DNA of 64,000 nucleotides from Kandleria vitulina DSM 20405 (GCF_000702065.1 NZ_JNKN01000001.1:62001-126000), one strand, 5' to 3'; positions 10,136 through 18,823 are shown, numbered from the stretch's first letter. Numbers and translations are program-made. The notes: generated by a model from the sequence alone, not told the origin.

Positions 10136-10813
10136 CTATTTTTTTACCATCAGTCCTGCCCTCACTTCTTCGTAATCCCTTTCAAAATCACACTTGTAAG
10201 TTCTCGTTAAATGATAGGATGAATTATTTCCCATCAATACAGTATTATTTTCAAAACTTCTAATTTGCATAAGGTTCACATAAATCCCTTTTCTCACCTG
10301 TCTAAAATGGTGATTATACAAAAATTTCTTATCTTTTCTAAATGCATGAAGCCCCAAAGAATAGGTTCCATAATAAGTATACAAAGTCACCTTGCGATTT
10401 CTCATCTCTACCACATAAATTTCCTGTGTACTAAAGATCAAAGGATTCCCATCAACATTAATATCCACTACCGTGTGATTATAGGGACAACAATAGTAAA
10501 AGCGCAGTCTTATGGCCTCTAGACTTTCTTCACTGTAATCATGGATAACATCATCTGCTCTTAATTTGATAGCTTCCAGATAATGATCATTATTTTGTGT
10601 AAAATATATAGCATAAATATTTGAATAATATTTTACTTGACTTAATAAATCAAGTTCATCTTCTACTAGAACAATACTGCTTTCATTGCGTCTACAGAAA
10701 TTTAATAGTCTTTCTTTGCTTGAACAGAGGATAAAATTGACATTCTGATAAATTCTCATCAGCTTATCATGCAGTAAATTATCTTTTATATAACAAAACA
10801 CTTTTTCACTCAT
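10136..10813 (-). CDS. LytTR-family DNA-binding regulator with degenerate receiver-like N-terminus
   Basis: Probable transcription regulator. Residues about 120-215 match the LytTR DNA-binding fold: an IYVVEMRNRKV strand, FRQVRKGIYVNLMQI in place of the usual FxRxHRSxxVN, and a final Y/F-rich segment. Residues 1-110 look like a worn response-regulator receiver; I see no clear N-terminal acidic pair and no clean phosphoacceptor loop. I use the ATG at 10813 because AGGTGG lies five bases before it; a GTG nine bases further up lacks a ribosome site. No histidine kinase gene adjoins it. It lies between rplT and the pur promoter with no terminator before the pur -35, so readthrough is possible. 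Confidence 0.75.
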   Translation of the reverse strand: MSEKVFCYIKDNLLHDKLMRIYQNVNFILCSSKERLLNFCRRNESSIVLVEDELDLLSQVKYYSNIYAIYFTQNNDHYLEAIKLRADDVIHDYSEESLEAIRLRFYYCCPYNHTVVDINVDGNPLIFSTQEIYVVEMRNRKVTLYTYYGTYSLGLHAFRKDKKFLYNHHFRQVRKGIYVNLMQIRSFENNTVLMGNNSSYHLTRTYKCDFERDYEEVRAGLMVKK

Positions 10814-10895
10814 TCCAACCACCTAATATCATTTTAATATCTTTTTGAATTAAATGAAATACCAGGCAAAACATTTCTGTACACCAAATAGTAGC

Positions 10896-10932
10896 AAAAA
10901 AAAGCTGTAATGAAATATCATTTCATTACAGC
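10896..10932 (-). terminator. Terminator after rplT
   Basis: Perfect stem GCTGTAATGAAAT/ATTTCATTACAGC at 10904-10932 followed on the minus strand by eight T. It ends the infC-rpmI-rplT unit. Confidence 0.9.
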
Positions 10933-10945
10933 CTCTATTCAATAA

Positions 10946-11305
10946 TTATTTTGCTAAAGCTTCTTTAGCAGTATTAACTAATGTAGTGAATGTTTCAGGA
11001 TCACAGATTGCGATTTCTGATAACATTTTTCTGTTGATTTCGATGTTAGCTAATTTTAAACCGTGCATTAACTGAGAGTAAGAGATTTCGTTCATTCTAG
11101 CTGCAGCGTTGATACGTGCAATCCATAATTTTCTCATTTCTCTCTTAAGAGTTCTTCTATCTCTGTATGCATACTTCATTGAATGCATAACCTGCTCATG
11201 AGCAGTCTTATATAATTTATGTTTAGCTCCAAAGTAACCTTTAGCTAATTTAATGGTTTTCTTTCTTCTACGTCTAGTTGTATAGTTTCCTTTAACTCTT
11301 GCCAT
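10946..11305 (-). CDS. rplT: 50S ribosomal protein L20 (bL20)
   Basis: Structural and assembly protein of the large subunit. The 119-aa sequence is highly basic, starts [16 protein letters not shown] and includes [10 protein letters not shown] and [21 protein letters not shown], all typical of bL20. It is last in infC-rpmI-rplT. In Firmicutes L20 also represses its own operon by binding the infC leader, a candidate for which is present at 12087-12222. Confidence 0.98.
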   Translation of the reverse strand: MARVKGNYTTRRRRKKTIKLAKGYFGAKHKLYKTAHEQVMHSMKYAYRDRRTLKREMRKLWIARINAAARMNEISYSQLMHGLKLANIEINRKMLSEIAICDPETFTTLVNTAKEALAK

Positions 11306-11324
11306 TCCTGTTTCCTCCTACTTC

Positions 11325-11513
11325 TTAGATTCTAGATTTGATTCTCTTGTAATCTGATGGATGTACTGTACCAGATTTTGCTAAGTGTTTTTTCTGTTTA
11401 TGAGTCTTGTTAGCAGCTAAGTGTGAAACGTAAGCATGGCTTCTCTTTAATTTTCCGCTTCCAGTCTTCTTTAAACGTTTTTTAAGACCGCTATGAGTTT
11501 TCATTTTTGGCAT
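11325..11513 (-). CDS. rpmI: 50S ribosomal protein L35 (bL35)
   Basis: A 62-aa, Lys/Arg-rich protein starting [20 protein letters not shown], the bL35 signature. The usual length is about 64-66. It lies between infC and rplT, 15-20 bp from each, in the conserved infC-rpmI-rplT order, and has an AGGAGG ribosome site. Confidence 0.98.
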   Translation of the reverse strand: MPKMKTHSGLKKRLKKTGSGKLKRSHAYVSHLAANKTHKQKKHLAKSGTVHPSDYKRIKSRI

Positions 11514-11528
11514 AATTATATCCTCCTA

Positions 11529-12086
11529 CTATTTGCTTTTCTTAGGTGCGAGCACCGCAGTCAATGTTCGCCCCTCCATTTTTGCTGGCTTTTCAATTGT
11601 ACAGAACTCTTCACATTCTGCCACAAAATCATCAAGTATTTTCTGTCCGATGTCGATGTGTGCCATCTGTCTACCTCTAAATCTGACCGCAATCTTGACT
11701 TTATCACCTGCTTCAAGCCATTTCAAAGTACGTTTTAATTTAACGTTCTTATCATGAACATCGATCGTAGGTGATAACTGTGTTTCTTTTACAGATACCT
11801 GTTTAGAGTTCTTTCTCATTTCTCTAGCTTTCTTCTGCTGTTCGAAACGATATTTTCCATAATCCATGATTCTGCATACTGGTGGTTTTGCTTTAGGTGC
11901 AACGCATACTAAATCAAGTTCTGCATCGTATGCTTTCTGCTGAGCATCTCTCGAGCTCATTGTTCCAAGCTGTTCCCCTGTGCTGTCAATCACAAGCACT
12001 TCCTTAAATCGGATTCTTTCATTAACCAAATCTTCATTTTTCTTTGGTTTTGTTCTGTCATACCTTCTGATAAAAGCCACCTCCAT
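11529..12086 (-). CDS. infC: Translation initiation factor IF-3
   Basis: Binds the 30S subunit, prevents premature subunit joining and checks start-codon pairing. It has 185 aa. The N-domain shows NERIRFKEVLVIDSTGEQLG; the C-domain shows KTLKWLEAGDKVKIAVRFRGRQ-type sequence and ends KPAKMEGRTLTAVLAPKK. The ORF starts at an ATG (12086) with GGAGG just upstream. That is slightly upstream of the usual IF-3 start at the NERIR region, but the ribosome site supports it. First gene of the L35/L20 operon. Confidence 0.97.
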   Translation of the reverse strand: MEVAFIRRYDRTKPKKNEDLVNERIRFKEVLVIDSTGEQLGTMSSRDAQQKAYDAELDLVCVAPKAKPPVCRIMDYGKYRFEQQKKAREMRKNSKQVSVKETQLSPTIDVHDKNVKLKRTLKWLEAGDKVKIAVRFRGRQMAHIDIGQKILDDFVAECEEFCTIEKPAKMEGRTLTAVLAPKKSK

Positions 12087-12222
12087 TTATTGCTTTTTTT
12101 CAAATAAAAAGTGAGCGCATGCGCACCCACTTGTCCTTAAAGAATAATCTTTGTGACATTTGCCCACCAACTGAGTCAATCGGGCGAGAAGTAGGTACTT
12201 CTTCTTTCCACTTTTTATTTAC
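12087..12222 (-). promoter_or_regulatory. L20-type leader/attenuator of infC-rpmI-rplT
   Basis: The 5' UTR on the minus strand begins with AAGTGGAAAGAAGAAGTACC, the sequence seen at the start of Bacillus-type L20/infC leaders, then shows the arms CGCCCGATTGACTC and GTTGGTGGGC. It ends in a GC-rich stem AGTGGGTGCGCATGCGCTCACT (12105-12128, on the minus strand) plus TTTTT. This is consistent with L20-controlled premature termination. Assignment rests on sequence resemblance and operon position. Confidence 0.75.
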
Positions 12223-12228
12223 TTGTAC

Positions 12229-12257
12229 ATAATAATCAATTCTTTTAAGACTGTCAA
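12229..12257 (-). promoter_or_regulatory. Sigma-A promoter of infC operon
   Basis: Minus strand: TTGACA (12252-12257), 17 bp, TATTAT (12229-12234). A full-consensus -35 box that directly touches the stop codon of the upstream pseudouridine synthase gene. Confidence 0.88.
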
Positions 12258-13100
12258 CTATTTTTTTAATTTTCCTGTCACTTTATAAAAAGTCTCTGGC
12301 ATCTCTGCCTTAAATGTCATTGTCTTATGCGTAAACGGATGTTCAAATGCAAAGATATTCGCATGAAGCGCAAGTCTTCTAATCGGATTCGTCTGTGCGC
12401 CATATTTTCGATCTCCTGCAATTGGATGTCCTAATGAGGACATATGAACACGAATCTGATTCTTTCTTCCTGTTTCAATAAAGACATCAAGTAAAGTATA
12501 ACCTTTGACATTCTTTAAGACATGATAATTTGTGATAGCCTTCTTCCCTTTCTTATTAGAAACATAGACTTTTTGCATCTTGTTTTCAGAAAGATAATTC
12601 TCAATACGACCATCTTTCTTGATAGTCCCTTCTACAATCGCCTGATAACTTCTTTCTAATACATAATCATTCCAGTTATGAGTAAGCTCTTCATAGAGCT
12701 TCTTGTTTTTCACAAACATCATAACACCTGATGTATCCTGATCTAAACGATGAACAAGATACGCTTTTTCTTTCTTTTTCTTCAAGTAGCCATTAACAAT
12801 CATAAAAGCAGTCTCACTTTTATTATGCATGGTCTGTTCAGAAACCAAGCCACTTGGCTTATTGATCACAATAATCTCTTTATCTTCATAAAGAATAGGG
12901 AAAGGAAGATCCTGTCTTGATTTTTTTCCTAGTTCTACTTCATCACCAGCATGCAGAAGAAAAGCATGATAGCTTTCGCTTTTCCCATTGACAAGTACCT
13001 GATTAAACTTTAACGCTTTCTTTAAATCATTTCTTTTCTTTGATGTTGCTTCTAAAAGAAAATTTAACAATTCTGTTTCCTGTGTAACTTTATATTTCAT
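12258..13100 (-). CDS. RluA-family pseudouridine synthase
   Basis: Isomerizes uridine to pseudouridine in rRNA or tRNA. The protein is 280 aa. An S4-like N-terminal segment (about residues 15-60) is followed by the RluA catalytic motif HRLDQDTSG with Asp120 as predicted nucleophile, then GRKNQIRVHMSSLGHPIAGDRKYG-type sequence. Which base it modifies cannot be told from sequence. Its start overlaps the end of the glycerate kinase gene by 11 bp, and it ends flush with the infC promoter. Confidence 0.9.
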   Translation of the reverse strand: MKYKVTQETELLNFLLEATSKKRNDLKKALKFNQVLVNGKSESYHAFLLHAGDEVELGKKSRQDLPFPILYEDKEIIVINKPSGLVSEQTMHNKSETAFMIVNGYLKKKKEKAYLVHRLDQDTSGVMMFVKNKKLYEELTHNWNDYVLERSYQAIVEGTIKKDGRIENYLSENKMQKVYVSNKKGKKAITNYHVLKNVKGYTLLDVFIETGRKNQIRVHMSSLGHPIAGDRKYGAQTNPIRRLALHANIFAFEHPFTHKTMTFKAEMPETFYKVTGKLKK

Positions 13101-14169
13101 AATGCTTAAGATACTCTCTTACTTCCTGTTCTAGATTGCTTGCACCTTTCTTTAATAATTCATGAAGCGGTGCTTCTTGATGATTGATACATCTTATATC
13201 ATAAAAGCCAGCTTCTAGTAAAGCCTCTTTATCTTCTACTTTACCAGCAAACCCTACGACTTTCTTATTATACTTTTTAGCTAGCTCCAATACACCCTGA
13301 GGGGTCTTGCCCATCAGTGTCTGATGATCCATGCTGCCTTCTCCGGTGAATACAAGATCAGCTTCCTTGATTGCTTCTTCTAGATGAGATAATCTTGCCA
13401 CCTCATCAAATCCACCTACCAGTTCTCCATTTAAATAGGCCACAATCGCAAATCCTAATCCGCCAGCGGCACCCGCACCAGGATAATTGCGTTCATCCTT
13501 ATGGAGAACTTCAGCACTTTTATTGGCATAATGTGTCATCGCTTTTTCTTGAAGCTCTAGATCCTTTACACCCTTTTGTGCACCAAAGACCATTGTTGCA
13601 CCTTGTTTTCCAAGTAAGGGATTATTAACATCACAGATGCCCTTGAAGGACATGTATTTAAATTGTGGTACACGGATATCTTCAATCGACGACAATGTTT
13701 CTCCAGTAGGAATAAATTGTCCGTCTTTATTATAGAACTCCACACCCAATGAAGAAAGAAAACCTGCTCCTCCATCATTGGTAGAAGATCCACCCAAGGT
13801 AATAATAAACTCTCTTGCTCCATGATCATATGCATAACGCACCATATCACCTATCCCTCTTGTCGTTGTCTTGCTGCCATTTCTCTTATCCTCAGCAACA
13901 AGATCAAGTCCACAGGCCTGGGCACATTCAATAATCGCAATCTTATCTGCAATAAGAAGCGATGCTTTTGTTTTATTAAAAGGGCCATGAACCTCTAGGT
14001 TATGAATATCTCCTTTCAAGAATGACTTGATAGCCTCAAGTGTTCCTTCTCCGCCATCAGCCATCGGCTTAATAATCACTTCATGATCAGTCGCTCTTTG
14101 AACGGCCAACCCTGCTTCATAGGCACTCATGCTTTCTTTAAACGAATCAAATGCTGCCACAATTTTCAT
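13090..14169 (-). CDS. Glycerate kinase (GlxK/GarK type)
   Basis: ATP-dependent phosphorylation of glycerate. Its 359 aa start MKIVAAFDSFKESMSA, the family N-terminus; KPMADGGEGTLEA and the glycine-rich GGSSTNDGGAG (residues 126-136) are the expected active-site segments. No other glyoxylate or glycerate genes are nearby, so the physiological role is open. It overlaps the downstream pseudouridine synthase gene by 11 bp, suggesting a two-gene unit. A terminator of the preceding prfC gene lies just upstream. Confidence 0.93.
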   Translation of the reverse strand: MKIVAAFDSFKESMSAYEAGLAVQRATDHEVIIKPMADGGEGTLEAIKSFLKGDIHNLEVHGPFNKTKASLLIADKIAIIECAQACGLDLVAEDKRNGSKTTTRGIGDMVRYAYDHGAREFIITLGGSSTNDGGAGFLSSLGVEFYNKDGQFIPTGETLSSIEDIRVPQFKYMSFKGICDVNNPLLGKQGATMVFGAQKGVKDLELQEKAMTHYANKSAEVLHKDERNYPGAGAAGGLGFAIVAYLNGELVGGFDEVARLSHLEEAIKEADLVFTGEGSMDHQTLMGKTPQGVLELAKKYNKKVVGFAGKVEDKEALLEAGFYDIRCINHQEAPLHELLKKGASNLEQEVREYLKHYEI

Positions 14170-14202
14170 TATCCTTGCCTCCTTTAAAAGAGTATATCAT
14201 AA

Positions 14203-14225
14203 AAACACAGGCATAGCCTGTGTTT
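14203..14225 (-). terminator. Terminator of prfC
   Basis: Stem AAACACAGGC/GCCTGTGTTT with a 3-nt loop, followed on the minus strand by T's; it includes the prfC stop codon. Confidence 0.8.
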
Positions 14226-15813
14226 AGTTCTGTGAGAATTCAGAAAGCTCAAGACCTGGATTACGATCTGTAGCCCAATTAATTCCCCAAGTATTAGAGA
14301 ATAACAATAATGTCTTTCCTTTTAAATCCTGTACATATTTTGTATCAGATGAAAGGTTCAATGTCTTCACATCAATATCTGTATTATCAATCCATCTGAT
14401 AAACTGATATGGCAATGGTGTATTGACGATTTCTACATTATATTCATTCTTAAGTCTGTAGGCTAATACTTCAAACTGAAGAACACCAACAACACCGATG
14501 ATAATTTCTTCCATACCGCCACCAAGTTCAGTAAAGATCTGAATAGCTCCTTCCTGAGCAATCTGAGTGATACCTTTTACGAACTGTTTACGTTTCATCG
14601 TATCAGTGTTTCTGATACGAGCGAAGTGTTCTGGTGCGAATGTTGGAATACCTTCAAACTGGAATTTCTTTTTACCAGTTAGAATTGTATCACCAATAGA
14701 GAAGATTCCTGGATCAAAGACCCCGATGATATCTCCAGAGTAAGCTTCCTGGATTTCTTCACGTTCATCAGCCATCAAGCTCTTAGACTGATTAAGCTTA
14801 ATCTTCTTTTTACCTTGCATATGATAAACTTCCATACCTTTTGTAAAAGTACCTGAAGTGATTCTCATGAAGGCCATTCTATCTCTATGACGAGAATTCA
14901 TGTTTGCCTGAATCTTAAACACAAAGGCACTGAATTCTTCTGACATTGGATCAATTTCTCCAATATCACTCTTACGAGGTGCAGGTGCTTCAGAGAAATT
15001 CAAGAAATGTTCAAGGAATGGTTCTACCCCAAAGTTAGTTAAAGCGGAACCAAAGCATACTGGTGATAATTGTCCATGATGAACTTTATCTAAATCAAAG
15101 TCAGCACCAGCACCATCTAGAAGTTCTACGTCATCCTGAAGAATCTGGAAGTAATCTTCACCGATTGCTTCTTTTAATTCAGGATCATCAACAGAAGTAA
15201 CAACTTCCTTTACTTCTTTTCTTCCTCCGGCAATGGATTCAAAACGAATGACTTCTCTTTTTTCACGTTCATAGACACCCTTGAATTCTTTACCACAGCC
15301 AATTGGCCAGTTGATAGGATATGTTTCTACACCTAATTCCTGTTCAATTTCTTCTAATAATTCATATGGATCCTTGGCTTCTCTATCCATCTTGTTAATA
15401 AATGTAAAGATTGGAATATGTCGCATTGCACAAACCTTAAATAATTTTCTTGTCTGGTCTTCGACACCCTTTGATCCATCGATGACCATGACTGCACTAT
15501 CAGCAGCCATAAGTGTACGATAAGTATCTTCCGAGAAATCCTGATGTCCCGGTGTATCCAAAATGTTGATGCAGTAGCCATCGTAATTGAACTGTAAAAC
15601 TGAACTTGTAACAGAGATACCACGCTGTTTTTCAATTTCCATCCAGTCAGATACTGCATGTCTCATATTTTGTTTTCCCTTTACCATTCCGGCTTCCTGA
15701 ATGGCTCCTCCATATAAAAGGAACTTTTCAGTAAGTGTGGTTTTACCGGCATCCGGATGGGAAATTATTGCGAATGTTCTTCTTTTGCTTACTTTATCTG
15801 TAAATGCTGACAT
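14224..15813 (-). CDS. prfC: Peptide chain release factor 3
   Basis: GTPase that recycles RF1/RF2 after termination. The P-loop SHPDAGKTT lies near the N-terminus, followed by DTPGHQDFSEDTYR (G3) and FINKMDREAKDPYELL (G4), the RF3 type. I choose the ATG at 15813 (529 aa) because GGGAGG is six bases upstream; an ATG at 15819 touches that site. The gene is monocistronic by context, with its own promoter and terminator. Confidence 0.96.
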   Translation of the reverse strand: MSAFTDKVSKRRTFAIISHPDAGKTTLTEKFLLYGGAIQEAGMVKGKQNMRHAVSDWMEIEKQRGISVTSSVLQFNYDGYCINILDTPGHQDFSEDTYRTLMAADSAVMVIDGSKGVEDQTRKLFKVCAMRHIPIFTFINKMDREAKDPYELLEEIEQELGVETYPINWPIGCGKEFKGVYEREKREVIRFESIAGGRKEVKEVVTSVDDPELKEAIGEDYFQILQDDVELLDGAGADFDLDKVHHGQLSPVCFGSALTNFGVEPFLEHFLNFSEAPAPRKSDIGEIDPMSEEFSAFVFKIQANMNSRHRDRMAFMRITSGTFTKGMEVYHMQGKKKIKLNQSKSLMADEREEIQEAYSGDIIGVFDPGIFSIGDTILTGKKKFQFEGIPTFAPEHFARIRNTDTMKRKQFVKGITQIAQEGAIQIFTELGGGMEEIIIGVVGVLQFEVLAYRLKNEYNVEIVNTPLPYQFIRWIDNTDIDVKTLNLSSDTKYVQDLKGKTLLLFSNTWGINWATDRNPGLELSEFSQN

Positions 15814-15842
15814 ATTCATCCTCCCTTAACTCATGCTTAAAC

Positions 15843-15871
15843 ATGATATTTCAAGACTAGTTATTTGTCAA
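15843..15871 (-). promoter_or_regulatory. Sigma-A promoter of prfC
   Basis: Minus strand: TTGACA (15866-15871), 17 bp, TATCAT (15843-15848), about 30 bases before the start codon. Confidence 0.75.
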
Positions 15872-15907
15872 AGGAAAATCACAAAAAACTATCAAAGAAT
15901 CATAAAA

Positions 15908-15934
15908 AAGAAAAGATGCAGCACCTGCTGCATC
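15908..15934 (-). terminator. Terminator of the M29 aminopeptidase gene
   Basis: Stem GATGCAGCA/TGCTGCATC (15915-15934) and a T-rich tail on the minus strand; the stem begins at the stop codon. Confidence 0.8.
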
Positions 15935-17151
15935 TAGAACGCGAAGCATCCATTAATAAAGATTGGCTTTTCTTCTCCATCTTCAGTAATAGCTGTGATA
16001 GAAAGATCTTTTGTACCGATCATGAAATCAACATGTGTTACTGAGTTGTTGACACCTTTTTCTTTTAATTGATCAAAGTTCATATCATAGCCACCTTCAA
16101 TACATTCAGAAAAACCTTTACCAAGTGCTAAATGGCAAGCAGCATTTTCATCAAATAATGTATTATAGAATAAAATGCCAGTTTCTCTAATTGGTGAATC
16201 ATATGGCACAAGGGCAACTTCACCTAAGTAATGAGCGCCTTCGTCACTTTCAATGATTGAAGCTAATGTATCTCTTCCTGATTTTGCATCATACTCTACT
16301 GCACGTCCATCTTTAAAGCGAATATAGAAATCTTCTACTAATGATCCATTGTAGTTAAGTGGCATTGAAGCGTAGACAATGCCTTCAGTCTTAAGATAAT
16401 CTGGAGAACTAAAGATTTCTTCTGTTGGCATATTTGGGAAAGAATAGACACCATCAGTGGTATAGCTTCCTCCTCCAGCAAACAGGTAACCTTTATTCAT
16501 TGAAACATAAAGATCTGTCCCTAAGTCATTAGTATAATGTAAAGTCTTGATTTTCATTTCATTTAAGATCTTTACACGTTCTTCAAATGACTGACGGTGT
16601 TTATCCCATGTTGCAATTGGATCTTCTGTATCAACATAAGTGACATGATAAATAGCATTCCATAATGCTTCCATCGCTTCTTCATCACTCATATCAGGGA
16701 ATACTTTATTGGCCCATTTTAATGATGGTGCTCCAACAATGCACCAGCGATCAATCATACGATCTAAGTGATCATAAAATACATTGCACTCTGTATGCAT
16801 GGCCACACTTCTTGCCATGACTTTCTGAGGATCAATGCCTTTTAAAAGTTCTGGATTGGCAGAAGTAATAGTCACAATGGCTGCATGCTTTAATGCGTAG
16901 TCATTGCGAAGATGTTTAATATAATCTGGTACTTCTTTAAAATAATCTACTTCATTATTTTCATATCTTAATCTTGTTAATGTTTCATCACTGTAATCAG
17001 GAATAACATCTCTTGCGCCTGCCTTGTAGGCTTCCTTGGCGATTTCTTTTACTAAAGGTGCGCACTCTACATCAGCTGAGATCACTAGATCTTGACCTTT
17101 CTGAAGATTGACACCTTGTCTAACTATTAGCTGAGCATATTTCTTTAGCAT
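15934..17151 (-). CDS. Aminopeptidase, peptidase family M29 (thermophilic aminopeptidase type)
   Basis: Cytosolic metallo-aminopeptidase that removes N-terminal residues from peptides. The 405-aa length fits M29. Recognizable parts are the N-terminal MLKKYAQLIVRQGVNLQKGQDLVI, a central acidic stretch (PTEEIFSSPD), and the C-terminal metal region with DEGAHYLGEVALV and HLALGKGFSE. The sequence is intact. A terminator-like hairpin lies in its 5' region (17181-17216). Confidence 0.93.
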   Translation of the reverse strand: MLKKYAQLIVRQGVNLQKGQDLVISADVECAPLVKEIAKEAYKAGARDVIPDYSDETLTRLRYENNEVDYFKEVPDYIKHLRNDYALKHAAIVTITSANPELLKGIDPQKVMARSVAMHTECNVFYDHLDRMIDRWCIVGAPSLKWANKVFPDMSDEEAMEALWNAIYHVTYVDTEDPIATWDKHRQSFEERVKILNEMKIKTLHYTNDLGTDLYVSMNKGYLFAGGGSYTTDGVYSFPNMPTEEIFSSPDYLKTEGIVYASMPLNYNGSLVEDFYIRFKDGRAVEYDAKSGRDTLASIIESDEGAHYLGEVALVPYDSPIRETGILFYNTLFDENAACHLALGKGFSECIEGGYDMNFDQLKEKGVNNSVTHVDFMIGTKDLSITAITEDGEEKPIFINGCFAF

Positions 17152-17180
17152 ATTAACCCCTCTTTCTTATTCAATTGTAC

Positions 17181-17216
17181 TAAAAAAAAGAGGAAATGCA
17201 ACTGAGTTGCACTTCA
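17181..17216 (-). terminator. Terminator-like hairpin upstream of the aminopeptidase start (attenuator candidate)
   Basis: On the minus strand the arms GAAGTGCAA/TTGCATTTC (one mismatch) close a small loop and are followed by CTCTTTTTTTT. It lies 30-65 bases before the M29 start codon and after no minus-strand gene, since cspA upstream is divergent. It would stop transcripts starting between 17216 and 17468. See findings. Confidence 0.5.
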
Positions 17217-17332
17217 TTTTGTCACACTTTAAACAAAGAAGAGTCAATAACTTGTCAATTTGAATATATGTTTATGTTTTCTCTAAAAATAGCCGATTTT
17301 ATCTCACTTATGGTCTAAAATTAACAAAAAAT

Positions 17333-17361
17333 TTGCCTTTAAAGTTTCACTATGATAGAAT
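17333..17361 (+). promoter_or_regulatory. Promoter of the cold-shock gene, with long 5' UTR
   Basis: TTGCCT (17333-17338), 17 bp, TAGAAT (17356-17361). The start codon is about 100 bases downstream, giving the long leader common in cold-shock genes. The remainder of 17152-17468 holds the minus-strand hairpin above and no convincing ORF. Confidence 0.6.
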
Positions 17362-17468
17362 AATGATAGCATTTACAGAATATACGTTTATTCAATTTCG
17401 CATACTAAATGCTTACATATGAATGAAGTATGGCTCGTTATGCAAGTTTATGAGGAGGAAGTATAGCA

Positions 17469-17678
17469 ATGACTACAGGTAAAGTAAAGTGGTTTAAAGC
17501 TGACAAAGGTTATGGGTTTATCACAGCTGAAGGTAATGACAAAGACATCTTCGTACATTACAGCGCAATCAATATTGATGGATTCAAGACTTTAGAAGAA
17601 GGTCAGACTGTTGAATTCGACATCGTCGAAGGCGATCGTGGACCTCAGGCTTCAAACGTCACTGTTGTAGAAAACTAA
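17469..17678 (+). CDS. Cold-shock protein, CspA family
   Basis: Single-stranded RNA/DNA-binding OB-fold protein acting as RNA chaperone. The 69 residues contain both RNP motifs: [10 protein letters not shown] and DIFVHYSAI. The usual length is 65-70. A strong GAGGAGG ribosome site precedes the ATG, and the 5' UTR is about 100 nt. Codon use is that of a highly expressed gene (AAC, GAC, ATC). Confidence 0.97.
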   Translation: MTTGKVKWFKADKGYGFITAEGNDKDIFVHYSAINIDGFKTLEEGQTVEFDIVEGDRGPQASNVTVVEN

Positions 17679-17683
17679 AAAGG

Positions 17684-17706
17684 AGGCTGCCCTTCCAGGC
17701 AAGCCT
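17684..17706. terminator. Bidirectional terminator between cspA-type gene and M42 peptidase
   Basis: Stem GGCTGCC/GGCAAGCC with a one-base bulge, T7 on the plus side and CCTTTTT on the minus side; serves convergent genes. Confidence 0.8.
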
Positions 17707-17710
17707 TTTT

Positions 17711-18730
17711 TTATGCCATATAATGTTTTAATAATGAGAAAGTATTCATTACTGCATCCATGTGACTTCTTTCCATACCGTGGCTGTTGGCAACACCAGG
17801 ACCAATCAATCCGCCTCTGATGTTCGCACCTGCTCTAAGTGCCGCACTGACATCTGAACCATAATATGGATAAATATCAATCGCAAAATTGATATTTTCT
17901 TTTTTGCATATATCCACAAAATCACTTATTAGTGCATAGTCATAAGGACCACTTGAATCCTTTGCACAGATGGATACATCATATTCACTGCAGTTTAGAT
18001 CTTTACCAATACATCCCATATCAACCGCAATCAACTCTTCGATAGCTGGATTAATATAGCTTGAACCATGCCCTACTTCTTCATAAGTAGAAATAGTGAT
18101 AATCCAATTATCCTTCGGTACAATACCTTCTTCTTTAAAATCCTTTAGAAGATTATATAAGATTGCCACTGAAAGCTTATCATCCAAGAAACGAGATTTA
18201 ATAAATCCATTTTCAGTAATCGTTGTCTTAGGATCAAAGCAGATATAATCCCCTGTCATAATGCCAAGAGCTTCCGCTTCTTTTTTACTTGATACCTTTT
18301 CATCAAGAACAATATGCATATGTTCCTCAGTTCTTTCAAGTGAAGTTGAATCTTTATAGACATGCTTAGAACTGCTATCAGAAAGAATTGTTCCTGTGTA
18401 TGTCTTATTTCCTCTTGTCTTAATAAGACAGTATTCTCCATCTAAAGTGGGTGATAGCGGACTTCCTACTAAAGTAAAGTTCAATGTTCCATCATCTCGA
18501 ATACTGCGGACCATCAATCCTAAAGTATCCACATGAGCACATAATCCTTTAGTATGTTCACTTTTCCCTTCTACATAGATTTCAAGATTTCCTTTATTTG
18601 TTAAAGATGTCTTATAGCCAAGCTCCTTTACCTTCTTCTCCATAAAAGCAATTACATCACGTGTATAGCCAGTAGGTGAAGGAATTTCTAGAATAGTCTT
18701 GGCAAACTCTAATATCATTTGACCATTCAT
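17711..18730 (-). CDS. M42 family metallopeptidase (glutamyl aminopeptidase/endoglucanase-type)
   Basis: Probable cytosolic dinuclear-zinc aminopeptidase. Recognizable M42 parts are GLCAHVDTLGLMVRSI near the N-terminus (first metal His/Asp), KSRFLDDKLSVAIL (bridging Asp), TYEEVGHGSS (catalytic Glu pair) and VANSHGMERSHMDAV (C-terminal His). I choose the ATG at 18730 (339 aa) since AGGAGG lies seven bases upstream; the longest ORF would start at 18763, inside the -10 region. It is divergent from the BrxF-like gene across about 130 bp. Confidence 0.92.
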   Translation of the reverse strand: MNGQMILEFAKTILEIPSPTGYTRDVIAFMEKKVKELGYKTSLTNKGNLEIYVEGKSEHTKGLCAHVDTLGLMVRSIRDDGTLNFTLVGSPLSPTLDGEYCLIKTRGNKTYTGTILSDSSSKHVYKDSTSLERTEEHMHIVLDEKVSSKKEAEALGIMTGDYICFDPKTTITENGFIKSRFLDDKLSVAILYNLLKDFKEEGIVPKDNWIITISTYEEVGHGSSYINPAIEELIAVDMGCIGKDLNCSEYDVSICAKDSSGPYDYALISDFVDICKKENINFAIDIYPYYGSDVSAALRAGANIRGGLIGPGVANSHGMERSHMDAVMNTFSLLKHYMA

Positions 18731-18800
18731 TTCCATGCCTCCTAGTTGCCCATTATAACACAAAGATATTATTTTTAATAAAAAGCAAATATTCTTTTTT

Positions 18801-18823
18801 ATGAAAACGCTTTCTAGTATAAT
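18801..18823 (+). promoter_or_regulatory. CcpA-type cre site overlapping promoter of the BrxF-like gene
   Basis: ATGAAAACGCTTTCT (18801-18815) fits the cre consensus WTGNAANCGNWNNCW at every position. It ends three bases before a TATAAT -10 box (18818-18823). A repressor bound here would block the promoter. The -10 of the divergent M42 gene (minus strand TATAAT, 18752-18757) is about 45 bp away. Confidence 0.7.
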
